This document shows positions 1 to 8,256 of a stretch of 64,000 bases of DNA, piece by piece. Position numbers and translations under genes: made by a program. The stretch is from WHTI01 sp963756365 (GTDB lineage Bacteria; Actinomycetota; CADDZG01; WHSQ01), in the NCBI GenBank assembly GCA_963756365.1, contig CAVWNF010000003.1:558001-622000 (forward strand). Reading direction: 5' to 3'. Under the pieces are notes generated by a model. That model saw nothing but the letters and a program-made list of their open reading frames with translations, did no database searches and was not told where the DNA came from. Within the stretch, counting starts at the first letter, position 1, and each line of letters begins with the position of its first letter.

Positions 1-28
1 AACTCGTATGCTCTCGGTGGAGGCCACG

Positions 29-1744
29 ATGACTGATCATCCTGACGAAGTTCCAAGCGCGAAGGCTCCCGCGCCCTTTCGGACCCCAGGGCTCCCCTCG
101 CCACTGATCGACAAGCAGGTAGCAGTTCTCAGGAACTACGGCGAGACGAGAAAGACGGAGGCCGGTCAGGTCCTCTTCGTGGCTGGCGACACCAACAATG
201 AGTTCATCGTCGTTCTTGAAGGTGAAGTACAGGTGATCGACGACTTCGCCGGCACGGTGCGGACAATGGGGATCTTCGGCCCCAACACTTTCTTGGGCGA
301 CCTCCACATGCTTACCGGACAGGGCGTGCCGCTGTCGGCAGTCGTAACCGTAGGCGGAGAGCTGCTGGCGATCCCGCGCGAGCATCTAAAGAAGATCGTC
401 ACGGAAGAGGTTGATCTCTCGAACCTCATCCTCGACACCTTCCTTGCTCGTCGCTCGACCCTGATGAGGGCCGGTGTGGGCTTGAGGATCATCGGTTCGC
501 GACAATCGCGCGATGCCACACGCCTCAGGGAGTTCGCTACCCGGAACCGACTTCCGCACGTTTGGATCGATCTCGAGGAGGATCCAAGCGAAGCGGAGGC
601 CTTGCTCGACAAGTTCGGGGTGAAGTCCTCCGACACTCCGGTCGCGATCTGGCAGGGCGCGGACGTCCTCAGGAATCCGACGATCCCTGCACTCGCCCGA
701 GCCATGGGCCTCAAGGTCGACCTCCCGAGGGAGCGCACCTACGACCTCGTCGTGGTCGGAGCCGGGCCTGCCGGCTTCGGCGCTGCGGTGTACGGGGCTT
801 CGGAGGGCCTAGCGACCCTCGCCCTCGAATCGATCGCCTTGGGAGGCCAGGCGGGCACGAGCTCTCGCATCGAGAACTACCTCGGATTTCCCGTGGGTCT
901 CTCCGGCCTAGAACTCGCAACGCGCGCACTGGCTCAAGCCGACAAGTTCGGCGCGCAGACGGCGGTGCCGGAGGAGGCGGTCAGCGTCAGGAGGGAAGAT
1001 GACCACTTCCTGATCGGGCTCCAGGATGAAGGCGAGATCGTTGCGCGCAGCGTGATCGCCGCAACCGGGGCTCGCTACCGGCGGTTGGACGTGGCCGACC
1101 TCGAGCGGTTCGAAGGTGTCAGCATTCACTACGCAGCCACTGAGGCCGAGGTTCAGCGATTCGAAGGCGCCGACGTCGTCGTTGTCGGCGGTGGGAACTC
1201 GGCTGGACAGGCTGCGGTGTTCCTCGCAGGACGCATGCGAAAGGTCTATCTGCTCATCCGCGGAGGCGACCTGTCAAAGAGCATGTCGAGCTACCTCATC
1301 GATCGGGTCACGAACGCCGCGAGCATCGAGTTGCTCGCGAACACCGAGGTCCGGGAACTCGTGGGACGAGACCACCTGGAAGGAGTGATGGTCGAGGACA
1401 ACCTCTCGGGTGAGCAGCGACGCCTGGACGCGAGTGCGCTCTTCGCCTTCATCGGTGCTCAGGCAAACACCGACTGGCTCCGGGGGGTCGCGGAGCTCGA
1501 CAAGAGTGGCTTCGTTCTGACCGGGAGAGCGCTGGACGCGTCCGTGCTTGAGGGGGCCGCGTGGCAGACCCTTGCGCGCGAGCCCTATCGCTTGGAGACA
1601 AGCATGCCGGGGCTGTTCGCTGCGGGCGACGTGCGCAGCGGTTCCATCAAGCGTTGCGCCTCTGCGGTAGGCGAGGGGGCCATGGCGGTGGGCTTAGTTC
1701 ATCAGTATCTAACGGAGTCCGGCGCCCCCTCAGCCCCCAGATGA
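29..1744 (+). CDS. CNB-domain / thioredoxin-reductase-like FAD oxidoreductase
   Basis: Predicted cytosolic flavoprotein of 571 residues. Seen in order: a cyclic-nucleotide-binding-type beta-barrel (about residues 35-130), a thioredoxin-like linker (about 150-225), and a thioredoxin-reductase-like module with the FAD motif GAGPAG at 244-249, the NAD(P)H motif GGGNSAG at 387-393 and a C-terminal AAGDVRSG. Thioredoxin reductases carry a redox CxxC where this protein reads HYAAT (367-371), so the usual dithiol relay is absent and the electron acceptor is unknown. The ATG at 29 is preferred over the one at 8 because GGAGG ends 5 nt before it. The family call is firm; the physiological role and any nucleotide ligand are inference. 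Confidence 0.85.
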   Translation: MTDHPDEVPSAKAPAPFRTPGLPSPLIDKQVAVLRNYGETRKTEAGQVLFVAGDTNNEFIVVLEGEVQVIDDFAGTVRTMGIFGPNTFLGDLHMLTGQGVPLSAVVTVGGELLAIPREHLKKIVTEEVDLSNLILDTFLARRSTLMRAGVGLRIIGSRQSRDATRLREFATRNRLPHVWIDLEEDPSEAEALLDKFGVKSSDTPVAIWQGADVLRNPTIPALARAMGLKVDLPRERTYDLVVVGAGPAGFGAAVYGASEGLATLALESIALGGQAGTSSRIENYLGFPVGLSGLELATRALAQADKFGAQTAVPEEAVSVRREDDHFLIGLQDEGEIVARSVIAATGARYRRLDVADLERFEGVSIHYAATEAEVQRFEGADVVVVGGGNSAGQAAVFLAGRMRKVYLLIRGGDLSKSMSSYLIDRVTNAASIELLANTEVRELVGRDHLEGVMVEDNLSGEQRRLDASALFAFIGAQANTDWLRGVAELDKSGFVLTGRALDASVLEGAAWQTLAREPYRLETSMPGLFAAGDVRSGSIKRCASAVGEGAMAVGLVHQYLTESGAPSAPR

Positions 1745-1787
1745 CAAGAGCCTGTTGATCAAGGGCATCTGACCTGGGCTTATCTAG

Positions 1788-1861
<74 letters not shown>

Positions 1862-1907
1862 AGGGCCCCATTGTCGCAGGTCGAGGTTCACGGAGAGGGT
1901 CTTGTCA

Positions 1908-2480
1908 ATGACAGCTATCGATCTGGGCGTCTGGCACCCTGGCATCGTGGTCGAAGTGCTTGTGTTCCGGACCGAAGATGCCCCAGAAGGGCTGCTTGAG
2001 GATGCGCGCTCCGTTGTCTTTAGTGCTTTCGATGGGGGATTCACCGAGGACGATTGGGACCACGCACTCGGTGGCTGGCACGCGGTGGTGGCCGACGATG
2101 GTCGCGTCGTAGCCCATGCGTCGGTGGTCCCGAGGAGTCTCGCGATCGGCGAGCGGATGCTCGCATGCGGGTACGTCGAGGGGGTCGGCACCGACACGGC
2201 CAGACGCGGCGAGGGCCACGCTTCCGTCGCGATGCGCGAGGTGAACGAGATCATCCGGCGTGACTTCGAGATGGGCGCACTCTCCACCGAGGCTCACGGG
2301 TTCTACGAACGTCTCGGTTGGGAACGGTGGGGCGGTCCAACCTACGTGCGCGGTGCCGCGGGGCTCGTGCGGACAGAGGACGAGGACGACGGGATCATGG
2401 TGCTCCGGTTCGGGCGGAGTGCGGGCGTTGATCTGACCGCGGCGATCTCGTGCGACGAGCGCAACGGTGATGACTGGTAA
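1908..2480 (+). CDS. AAC(2')-like GNAT N-acetyltransferase
   Basis: A GNAT-fold acetyltransferase of 190 residues closely resembling the aminoglycoside 2'-N-acetyltransferases of mycobacteria. Family landmarks seen in order are FTEDDWDHALGGWH, VVAHASVVPR, CGYVEGVGT, the acetyl-CoA pyrophosphate loop RGEGHA, MGALST, FYERLGWERW and a C-terminal DGIMVL. In the family, enzymes transfer acetyl from acetyl-CoA to the 2'-amino group of aminoglycosides; whether that is the native substrate here is unknown. GGAGAGGG lies 7 nt before the ATG at 1908 (a TTG at 1902 is the alternative). A 193-aa antisense reading frame over the same DNA has no recognisable motif and was discarded. A perfect palindrome follows the stop. 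Confidence 0.85.
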   Translation: MTAIDLGVWHPGIVVEVLVFRTEDAPEGLLEDARSVVFSAFDGGFTEDDWDHALGGWHAVVADDGRVVAHASVVPRSLAIGERMLACGYVEGVGTDTARRGEGHASVAMREVNEIIRRDFEMGALSTEAHGFYERLGWERWGGPTYVRGAAGLVRTEDEDDGIMVLRFGRSAGVDLTAAISCDERNGDDW

Positions 2481-2489
2481 CCGCACGAC

Positions 2490-2517
2490 AAAGGGCCTCG
2501 GTTAACCGAGGCCCTTT
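2490..2517. terminator. Perfect 28-bp palindrome between convergent genes
   Basis: AAAGGGCCTCGGTT and its exact reverse complement abut with no loop bases besides the centre (GTTAAC). The arms end in AAA/TTT, so it can act as a bidirectional intrinsic terminator between the AAC(2')-like gene and the convergent protease gene. Confidence 0.8.
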
Positions 2518-2535
2518 GCGTAGAAAGCGGTGTGC

Positions 2536-3354
2536 TTACGGCAGGATGCCGCCGACGAACGGCTCGGTGCCGAGTGCGAGATCGACCGCCGGGCCCCCGT
2601 GGGAACGCATGTAGTTGAACTCGTTGCCGAGGTCACTGACCCCGTTCGATGCGGGGAACGGGAGGATCGCAACGGTGCTCAACGTGCCGAGCGCCGCGCC
2701 GGTTGCCGACAGGAATGCCGAACCGGAGTCACCCGGGATCCCGGGGGTCACGGTGTAGACGTCGTGCGTCCAGCCGCCAGCCGCAGCGCCCAGGCTGTAG
2801 CCCTCTTTCGGGCTGAGGGGCGAGAGGCCGAGCCTGAGGCTCGAGTTCCCGTACGAGTACACGGGGTCACCGAGCGAGGTCGTCGCGCCGAGTGACACCG
2901 GGCCCCCGAAGTACGGGACGCTCGGGTTCACCTTGGCGTAGTCCGCCGGGTCCAACTTGATGAGAGCGAAGTCGTTGTAGGCACACGTGTTCGGGTCGGT
3001 CTCATTGACCGACGGACTCTGCATCGTGAGCCACGACGAGTAGACGAGCGTGCCGGGGCGAGATGCACCGTCGACCTCGACGGGCGTTCCGAGCGGGAGG
3101 GAACCTGAATCGCATCCATCGGTCTCGGTTGCTCCACCGGTGCCGGCGCAGTGAGCGGCTTGACCGATGTAGACGTCGGTGCCGTTGGTGAACACGAAGT
3201 TGGCCGTGCACTGACCGCCATCCGTGAAGGTCATGACGCCCGGGTGGATCGTCGCCGTCGCGGCAGGTGCCCACGGCGGAGCTGCTCCAGCCTCGACCGG
3301 TAGGGCCAGGATCGCCACGATGGCGACGATCAGGAAGATCGAACGAGAACGCAT
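2536..3354 (-). CDS. Secreted trypsin-like serine protease (S1 fold)
   Basis: Exported protein of 272 residues. It has an N-terminal signal peptide (RSR, then a hydrophobic run to about residue 24) and a chymotrypsin-type catalytic triad: His in GQAAHCAG, Asp in YNDFALIKLD and Ser in GIPGDSGSAF. Cysteines near the active-site His and in the CTANF and TDGCD segments could form disulfides outside the cell. It is likely an endopeptidase with unknown substrate. The ATG is preceded by GAGGAGG at good spacing. It is a lone gene, convergent with the acetyltransferase and downstream of the exporter operon on the same strand, from which it is separated by a strong palindrome. Confidence 0.85.
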   Translation of the reverse strand: MRSRSIFLIVAIVAILALPVEAGAAPPWAPAATATIHPGVMTFTDGGQCTANFVFTNGTDVYIGQAAHCAGTGGATETDGCDSGSLPLGTPVEVDGASRPGTLVYSSWLTMQSPSVNETDPNTCAYNDFALIKLDPADYAKVNPSVPYFGGPVSLGATTSLGDPVYSYGNSSLRLGLSPLSPKEGYSLGAAAGGWTHDVYTVTPGIPGDSGSAFLSATGAALGTLSTVAILPFPASNGVSDLGNEFNYMRSHGGPAVDLALGTEPFVGGILP

Positions 3355-3438
3355 TTACCGCCTCCTCATGTGCTGCGGCCGAGGGACTTTCCCACGGCCT
3401 GCACGAATAAGGAGCTATGCCCTAGATAGATATGTTTC

Positions 3439-3462
3439 ATACCGGAATATTGGTTCCGGTAT
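3439..3462. terminator. Palindrome ATACCGGAA-N6-TTCCGGTAT behind the exporter operon
   Basis: A perfect 9-bp inverted repeat with a 6-nt loop sits about 20 nt beyond the stop of the last exporter gene (minus strand) and about 85 nt before the protease start. Position fits a transcription terminator, although there is no long T-tract; an operator for the protease promoter is the alternative. Confidence 0.45.
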
Positions 3463-3480
3463 CTGAGGTTGCAGCGCCGC

Positions 3481-4315
3481 CTAGAAGCGATCGAGCGCCG
3501 CGTGGCGGCGGCTGGCCCCCTCGAAGTAGCGGAACAGAACGAAGGCGAAGAACCCGTAGGCGGCGCCGATCAGCAACTCCGTGCGGATCAACCCGGAGAC
3601 GTCCCCGAAACTGGCCCCGTCGGTGAGGAGGCGCGCGGCGGCGATCCCGTGGGTCAGCGGCAGCACCTTCGAGATCGCCTGCATCCATCCGGGTAGGGAC
3701 TCGATGGGGATGTTCACCCCACACATAAGGAGCATCGAGAAGTAGGCGAGGTTCGATGCGAAGAAGACGTCGCGGGCGCGGATCCCGATCGAACCGAGCA
3801 TCATCCCGAACCCCGTGCACGAGACCACCGTCAGGACCACCACGAGAGCGACGAGCGGGATCTGACCCGCGGGCATCCTGAAGTCGAGGAACAACGCGCC
3901 GACCGCGAAGCCGAACGCCGAGACCAACAGCCCGTTCGCGATCACCGGCAGCGTGCGACCGAGGAACAGTGCGGCTCGGTTGGCCGGAGTCGCGAGCAGC
4001 TGGGAGATCGTTCCGAAGTAGCGCTCGTTGGCGAGCGTCATCGTTGCGCCATAGATGGCGGACATCGAACAGACCTGGACCGCGTTGCCGACGACGAAGA
4101 AGTTCGTATCTCCGACCCCCGAGTACTTCCCGAGATTCGCGAAGAAGAGGATCTGGAACAGGGGAGAGCCGAGCATCGTCGGGATGTAGATCAGCGGGAC
4201 GGATCCAGTTGAACAGTGCCCGGTACGCGATCAGGCCCCCGACGAACAGCACCCTGAAGAAGGCGACGAGATCTGTCGAGCGCTTGGCTCCCAGCGTTTC
4301 GGTAGCGACGCTCAT
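3481..4315 (-). CDS. ABC-2 type transporter permease (frameshifted in this sequence)
   Basis: Second integral-membrane subunit of the exporter operon. The first about 38 codons (starting MSVATETLG, then a helix leading to YRALFNWIRP) are in one frame. The rest (PLIYIPTMLGSPLFQILFF onward, with several more membrane helices) is in the next frame. Dropping one base in the GC run at about 4191-4202 restores an unbroken ABC-2 permease of about 277 residues. Typical features are the motif NERYFGTISQLLATP and a conserved VNIPIESLPGWM segment. The ATG overlaps the stop of the upstream permease (ATGA), implying translational coupling. Read literally, the gene is split. Confidence 0.75.
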
Positions 4316-5094
4316 GTCAGCGAGAGGGTCGCGTCTTCACGGGCGCGCCGCTCGAAGTAGGAGATGAACTTGGTTCCGATGACCAGGTAGACAACGGCTA
4401 ACCCGAGGGTAGCCAGGAGCGGACCCATCGGATCTCCGCCCAGGGCTGAATAGCGGATCGCTTTGATGCCCCACGTGGGTGATAGCACCCAACCGATCGG
4501 TGCTGCCCAACCGGGCAGGAGCGAGACCGGAACGAGCAGACCGGTCACTAGCCACACCGGGTACTCGAGAAGGTTGGAGAGTGCGTTCGCGTGTCGGTAA
4601 AGAACGAACGTCGACGCGAGGACGAGTCCGAGGGTTCCTAGTCCGATCACCGTCGCCGGCAAGGCGATGGCGAAGTAGACCGGGTGAGCGAATTCGAGTG
4701 GGATCCCGAACGCGACCTTGCCCCAGAACAACGTCCCGGCAACCGAGTAGAGCCCGACCGTCGAGGTCGCGAGCGTCGAGCCCACCAAGATCCACATGAA
4801 CTGGCTCGGAGATGAGATCAGTAGTTCGAGCGTCCCCTGGAACCGCTCCCATTGGATCAATCCGCCGGAGCCGAACAGGGTGGATGACCAGATCCCCATG
4901 AGTCCCGCGCCGAGCGCTGCATAGAGGAGTGAGCCGGACCGGCCGCCACCCTGGAACATGAAGAACGCGATCGTCGAGAAGATCAGTGGCTGTAGCAACG
5001 TCACCAGCACGAAGAAGCTGGACTTGGTGAGTGACTTGGTCGAGAAGAGCCAGTTGGCGAGGATCACCCGGTGGGCAGGAACCTCGCCTCTCAC
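4312..5094 (-). CDS. ABC-2 type transporter permease
   Basis: Integral-membrane permease of 260 residues with about six hydrophobic segments and the family motif WERFQGTLELLISSPSQF. It begins at a GTG (protein VRGEVPAHRV) that overlaps the stop codon of the ATPase as GTGA, the normal arrangement for a coupled exporter operon. In the sequence as given it appears fused in frame to the ATPase, but only because the ATPase carries a 1-nt shift near 5151-5160. It should form a heterodimer with the following permease; substrate unknown (drug, lipid or polysaccharide exporters are typical of the family). Confidence 0.8.
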   Translation of the reverse strand: MRGEVPAHRVILANWLFSTKSLTKSSFFVLVTLLQPLIFSTIAFFMFQGGGRSGSLLYAALGAGLMGIWSSTLFGSGGLIQWERFQGTLELLISSPSQFMWILVGSTLATSTVGLYSVAGTLFWGKVAFGIPLEFAHPVYFAIALPATVIGLGTLGLVLASTFVLYRHANALSNLLEYPVWLVTGLLVPVSLLPGWAAPIGWVLSPTWGIKAIRYSALGGDPMGPLLATLGLAVVYLVIGTKFISYFERRAREDATLSLT

Positions 5095-6063
5095 GGCTTG
5101 TCCTCGACCAAGGAGATGTAGGCGTCCTCGAGCGTCGGCTCCCGCGCTACGACCGCGCCCGATCTTCGCTCCGTCGAACTGCGCCAACAGCGTCTGGGTG
5201 ATCTCGGAGCCGACCGCCGATTGCACCCGAACGAGTTGAAGGTGGTCGCGTTCTTCGACCGACACCGCGCTGACACCATCAACCCGTCGCAATCTCTCGA
5301 CGGATTCTTCCTTCGCGCCGTAGACCTCGATCTCGACGACCGTCTTGTCTGCCACCAGCGACTTGAGGGCGCCGGGAGTCCCTTCGGCCACCACCTCGCC
5401 CCGTGCGATCACAGCGATGCGGTCACAGAGAGCGTCGGCTTCGAACATGTAGTGGGTAGTTAGCAGCACGGTCTTGCCCTCGTCGGTGAGCGTGGCGATC
5501 ATCGCTCGCATCTCGCGCGACCCCACTGGATCCACTCCGATCGTCGGTTCGTCGAGGAACACGACCGGGGGATCGTGGAGCAACCCACGCGCGATGTGGA
5601 GGCGCTGGCGCATGCCCTTCGAGTAGCCCTCGACGCGCTCCTTCTCTCGCCCTTCGAGGCCGACCATGTCGAGCAGCTCGGCGATCCGGCGCTTCTGTTC
5701 GCGCGCCTCGACTCCATATAGTTCGGCGAAGTACTTGAGGTTGTCGAGCCCCGACAGCCGTTCGTACAGACCCCGATCGCCGCCGAACACGTAGCCGATC
5801 TGGGAGCGGACGGCCCGCGCGTCCTTGACCACGTCGAGCCCGAGGACCTTCGCGGTGCCCGAGGTCGGGATCAACAGCGTGATCAGCATCTTTATCGTGG
5901 TGGTCTTGCCGGCACCGTTGGGACCGAGGAGGCCGAACAGCTCGCCCTTCTCGATGGCAAAGCTGACGCCCTTTACGGCCTCGACGTCCAGAGCTTTGCG
6001 TTTGAGGGACCCCGTCGAGGTCCGGTACGTGCGGCGCAGGTCGATCGCTTCTACTACAGGCAT
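5091..6063 (-). CDS. ABC transporter ATP-binding protein (frameshifted near its 3' end)
   Basis: Nucleotide-binding subunit of an ABC-2 exporter: Walker A GPNGAGKTT, signature YSKGMRQRL, Walker B VVFLDEPT and switch His in LTTHYM. The last codons in the original frame end at AKIGR. The typical C-terminus VVAREPTLEDAYISLVEDKP is in another frame and ends at a TGA at 5091-5093. One extra base in the GC run at 5151-5160 explains this. Without the correction the frame runs on into the permease and gives a misleading 583-aa fusion. It lies just downstream of the TetR gene on the same strand. Confidence 0.8.
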
Positions 6064-6118
6064 AGTGGGACCTTACAGGCGCCACTCTGCCCCGAGAGTC
6101 GGCTGCGTGACAGAACCG

Positions 6119-6742
6119 CTACGCGACTCCAGGGCGATTCTTCAGGATCGGGATGAGGACGTTGCGCCCGAACCTGCGCGCACCTTCGGGGTTGTCGAGG
6201 TCGGTTGCCGTTTCCCTCGTCAGCAAGAAGGAGAGACACAGCCGGGTAAGCAGTTCGGACACCAGATCGACGTCGAAGGGATCCAGGCGCCCGGCGGAAA
6301 CGTCCCTACTGAACAGGATCGCCAAGTGGTGTCGGGCCGTGGCGAGAAGCGGGCCCCCGGATGTCGTGAGATAGGGGAGCACGGACTCGGGCTCGATCTC
6401 GAGCAAGCGATTCAACAGCGAGTGGTTGCGGACATAGTCCACGGCGAATGCGAATCCCTCCGAGACCCTGTCCTCGATGTCGTCGAGTCCGTCGATCTTC
6501 TCGTCGAGCGATGCGAAGAAACGCTGGGCTTCACGGAGAACCACTGCCGAGATAAGGACGTCCTTGGACGAGAAGTGGCGGTAAACGGTGATCCGGCTGA
6601 CCCCAGCCTCCTTGGCGACGTCTTCCATCGTGACGCGGCGGATGCCGAAGGTTTCTGCCTTCAGTAGGGCGGCGTCGAGGATGAGCGCGGTGGTGCCGGC
6701 CTCCGTTGGGGGCCCGGGGGTGAAGCTGAGTTCCGCTCGCAT
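6119..6742 (-). CDS. TetR family transcriptional regulator
   Basis: 207-residue repressor-type protein with an N-terminal helix-turn-helix (about residues 38-62, ending ITVYRHFSSK) and an all-helical ligand-binding C-terminus. It is transcribed toward the ABC exporter genes 55 nt downstream, so it most likely controls that operon together with its own promoter. An inverted repeat (6772-6800) lies between it and the divergent cyclase gene and is the best operator candidate. The inducer is unknown. Confidence 0.85.
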   Translation of the reverse strand: MRAELSFTPGPPTEAGTTALILDAALLKAETFGIRRVTMEDVAKEAGVSRITVYRHFSSKDVLISAVVLREAQRFFASLDEKIDGLDDIEDRVSEGFAFAVDYVRNHSLLNRLLEIEPESVLPYLTTSGGPLLATARHHLAILFSRDVSAGRLDPFDVDLVSELLTRLCLSFLLTRETATDLDNPEGARRFGRNVLIPILKNRPGVA

Positions 6743-6771
6743 AGACGTGATCCTGCCCGTAGGGGAGGTGT

Positions 6772-6800
6772 ATGAAACAAAGCTACGGGGAATGTATCAT
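6772..6800. promoter_or_regulatory. Candidate TetR operator: inverted repeat in the divergent promoter region
   Basis: ATGAAACA and TGTATCAT form a 7/8-matching inverted repeat with a 13-nt spacer between the TetR gene and the cyclase gene. TATCAT (6795-6800) could also be the -10 box of the cyclase. The half-site TGTTTCAT recurs at 3434-3441, upstream of the protease gene. Confidence 0.4.
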
Positions 6801-6811
6801 TGGTGGCCACG

Positions 6812-7567
6812 ATGAGTATCCCCAAAACATTGCTGCCCCGCCTAGCGAAGGCCCTCCGAGAGAGGGTCGATGACGCCTCGTTCGCGACCGTTGCAGAGGC
6901 GGCGCGAGCCCTCGAACCCGTGCTCAGCCGGGTCGCCGAGGCGAACCCGAGTCGCTTCAACAAGCTCACGATGAAGGGTGCGGTAGCCCTTGGGGGGCTG
7001 ACCGCTGCAGACCGTGCCGGGCGCCTCGAACGATTCAAGTCCGAGCCCTCGATCGGGATCGTGTTCGCCGACGTTGTCGACTTCACCGGCTATACCGCCC
7101 GTAACGGAGACGAGGCCGCTCTCGATCTTCTCGGCGACCTGCGGAAACTTGTGGAGCGCGCTGCACGCTCGGGCAAGGGTGAGGTCATCAAGCACATGGG
7201 CGATGGCTTCCTCTTGATCTTCCCGAGCGCGTCGCAAGCGATAAGGGCATCACTCGCTCTCAACGACAGCCTCGATCGACTCCACTCTGACCGTGATCTC
7301 ATCAAGATGCGCATCGTTGCTCACGAAGGATCGCCGACCATCACCGAGGACGACATCTTCGGTAACGACGTCAACATCGCCGCGCATCTGATGGACAACT
7401 GTCGCCCCGGATCGGTGCTCGTCTCCGATCGAGCCAAGGATCACGCCGAACGCAGGCTGAAGAAGGTCACGTTCGACCGCCGGCGCAAGGTCAAGGTCCA
7501 AGGCGTAGCGGACAAGATCGAGGTATGGCGCGCCGAAGGCCCTGCCCTCGAAACTTCCACCAAGTGA
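6812..7567 (+). CDS. Class III adenylate/guanylate cyclase-type protein
   Basis: 251-residue soluble protein with a C-terminal class III cyclase homology domain (about residues 85-245). Metal-binding aspartates are visible in FADVVDFTGYT and HMGDGF, a substrate-pocket Asp in DIFGND and the conserved Asn of VNIAA. The transition-state arginine that normally follows four residues after that Asn is replaced by His (NIAAH), so activity is uncertain. The about 80-residue N-terminal helical region has no recognised domain. The ATG at 6812 is chosen; GTG 6803 and TTG 6800 are in-frame alternatives. It is divergent from the TetR gene. Confidence 0.8.
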   Translation: MSIPKTLLPRLAKALRERVDDASFATVAEAARALEPVLSRVAEANPSRFNKLTMKGAVALGGLTAADRAGRLERFKSEPSIGIVFADVVDFTGYTARNGDEAALDLLGDLRKLVERAARSGKGEVIKHMGDGFLLIFPSASQAIRASLALNDSLDRLHSDRDLIKMRIVAHEGSPTITEDDIFGNDVNIAAHLMDNCRPGSVLVSDRAKDHAERRLKKVTFDRRRKVKVQGVADKIEVWRAEGPALETSTK

Positions 7568-7588
7568 TCGCCTAGCGCCTCGCCTGAG

Positions 7589-8197
7589 CTAGTCGGTTCG
7601 GGGGCCTGCTAGGCCGAAGAGGATCATCGAGGGCACCCACTTCTTTATCGATGCTTCGTCGTTGAGGTCGACAACGGAACTCGGAGCCACGAGGAACGAC
7701 ACGACGACCCGGGTGATCCAGTCGTCTGCGATCTCGGCCATCTCGGGAGAGATGAGCCCGTCCTTCACGGCCGTAGCGACATGCGGTTCGAGGAACCTAT
7801 GAGCGGCCTCGAGGATCGGACCCCAGTAGACGGTCATGTGGGGGACCAGTTGATCGGGTTCGTTCTCGTACACCCACGACAACAAGGGGTGTGTGCGCAG
7901 GTAGTCGAGCGTGAAGGTGAGCGCGTCCGACAGCGCATCTTCGAGGGAGACGTCCGCTTCGACCCCGCGCTCCAGTGCGATGAAGAACTGCTCTGCCTCG
8001 CGCTCGAACAGTGAACGGAGGAGCGAGTCCTTGTTCTCGAAGTAGCGGTACAGCGTCTGGCGCGAGAGGCTGGCCTTGGCCGCGACGTCCTCGAAGGTGA
8101 GCTTCCGGATGCCCACGCGCGAGACGAGCGTGAAGGTGGCATCGAGGATCCTGTCCTCGGTTTCCAGTCCCGTGATCGCGCTAGCGGCCTTGCCCAT
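7589..8197 (-). CDS. TetR family transcriptional regulator
   Basis: About 202 residues with an N-terminal HTH (SRQTLYRYFENKDS) and a helical effector domain. It is divergently transcribed from the R2lox gene 59 nt away; an equivalent tetR/R2lox pairing is known in mycobacteria (Rv0232/Rv0233), so it probably controls that oxidase. The frame is open up to a start at 8239, but the ATG at 8197 (MGKAASAIT) is preferred because it leaves the inverted repeat at 8212-8234 outside the gene. No clear Shine-Dalgarno supports either start. Confidence 0.8.
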   Translation of the reverse strand: MGKAASAITGLETEDRILDATFTLVSRVGIRKLTFEDVAAKASLSRQTLYRYFENKDSLLRSLFEREAEQFFIALERGVEADVSLEDALSDALTFTLDYLRTHPLLSWVYENEPDQLVPHMTVYWGPILEAAHRFLEPHVATAVKDGLISPEMAEIADDWITRVVVSFLVAPSSVVDLNDEASIKKWVPSMILFGLAGPRTD

Positions 8198-8211
8198 GAA
8201 GGGTGATGATG

Positions 8212-8234
8212 TGACACTATCCGTAAATCTGTCA
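8212..8234. promoter_or_regulatory. Possible operator: TGACA-N13-TGTCA inverted repeat
   Basis: Short inverted repeat in the gap between the divergent TetR and R2lox genes, where a TetR operator would be expected. The arms are only 5 bp, so this is weak evidence. Confidence 0.3.
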
Positions 8235-8256
8235 AGCACGCCTCGGAGGGACGACT

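Noticed and set aside
1905..2486. 193-aa minus-strand reading frame over the AAC(2')-like gene
   Set aside because: No motif or ribosome site; the plus strand carries a clear acetyltransferase.
4312..6063. A natural ABC ATPase-permease half-transporter fusion
   Set aside because: ATPase C-terminus and GTGA overlap in the other frames show two separate genes with a 1-nt shift.
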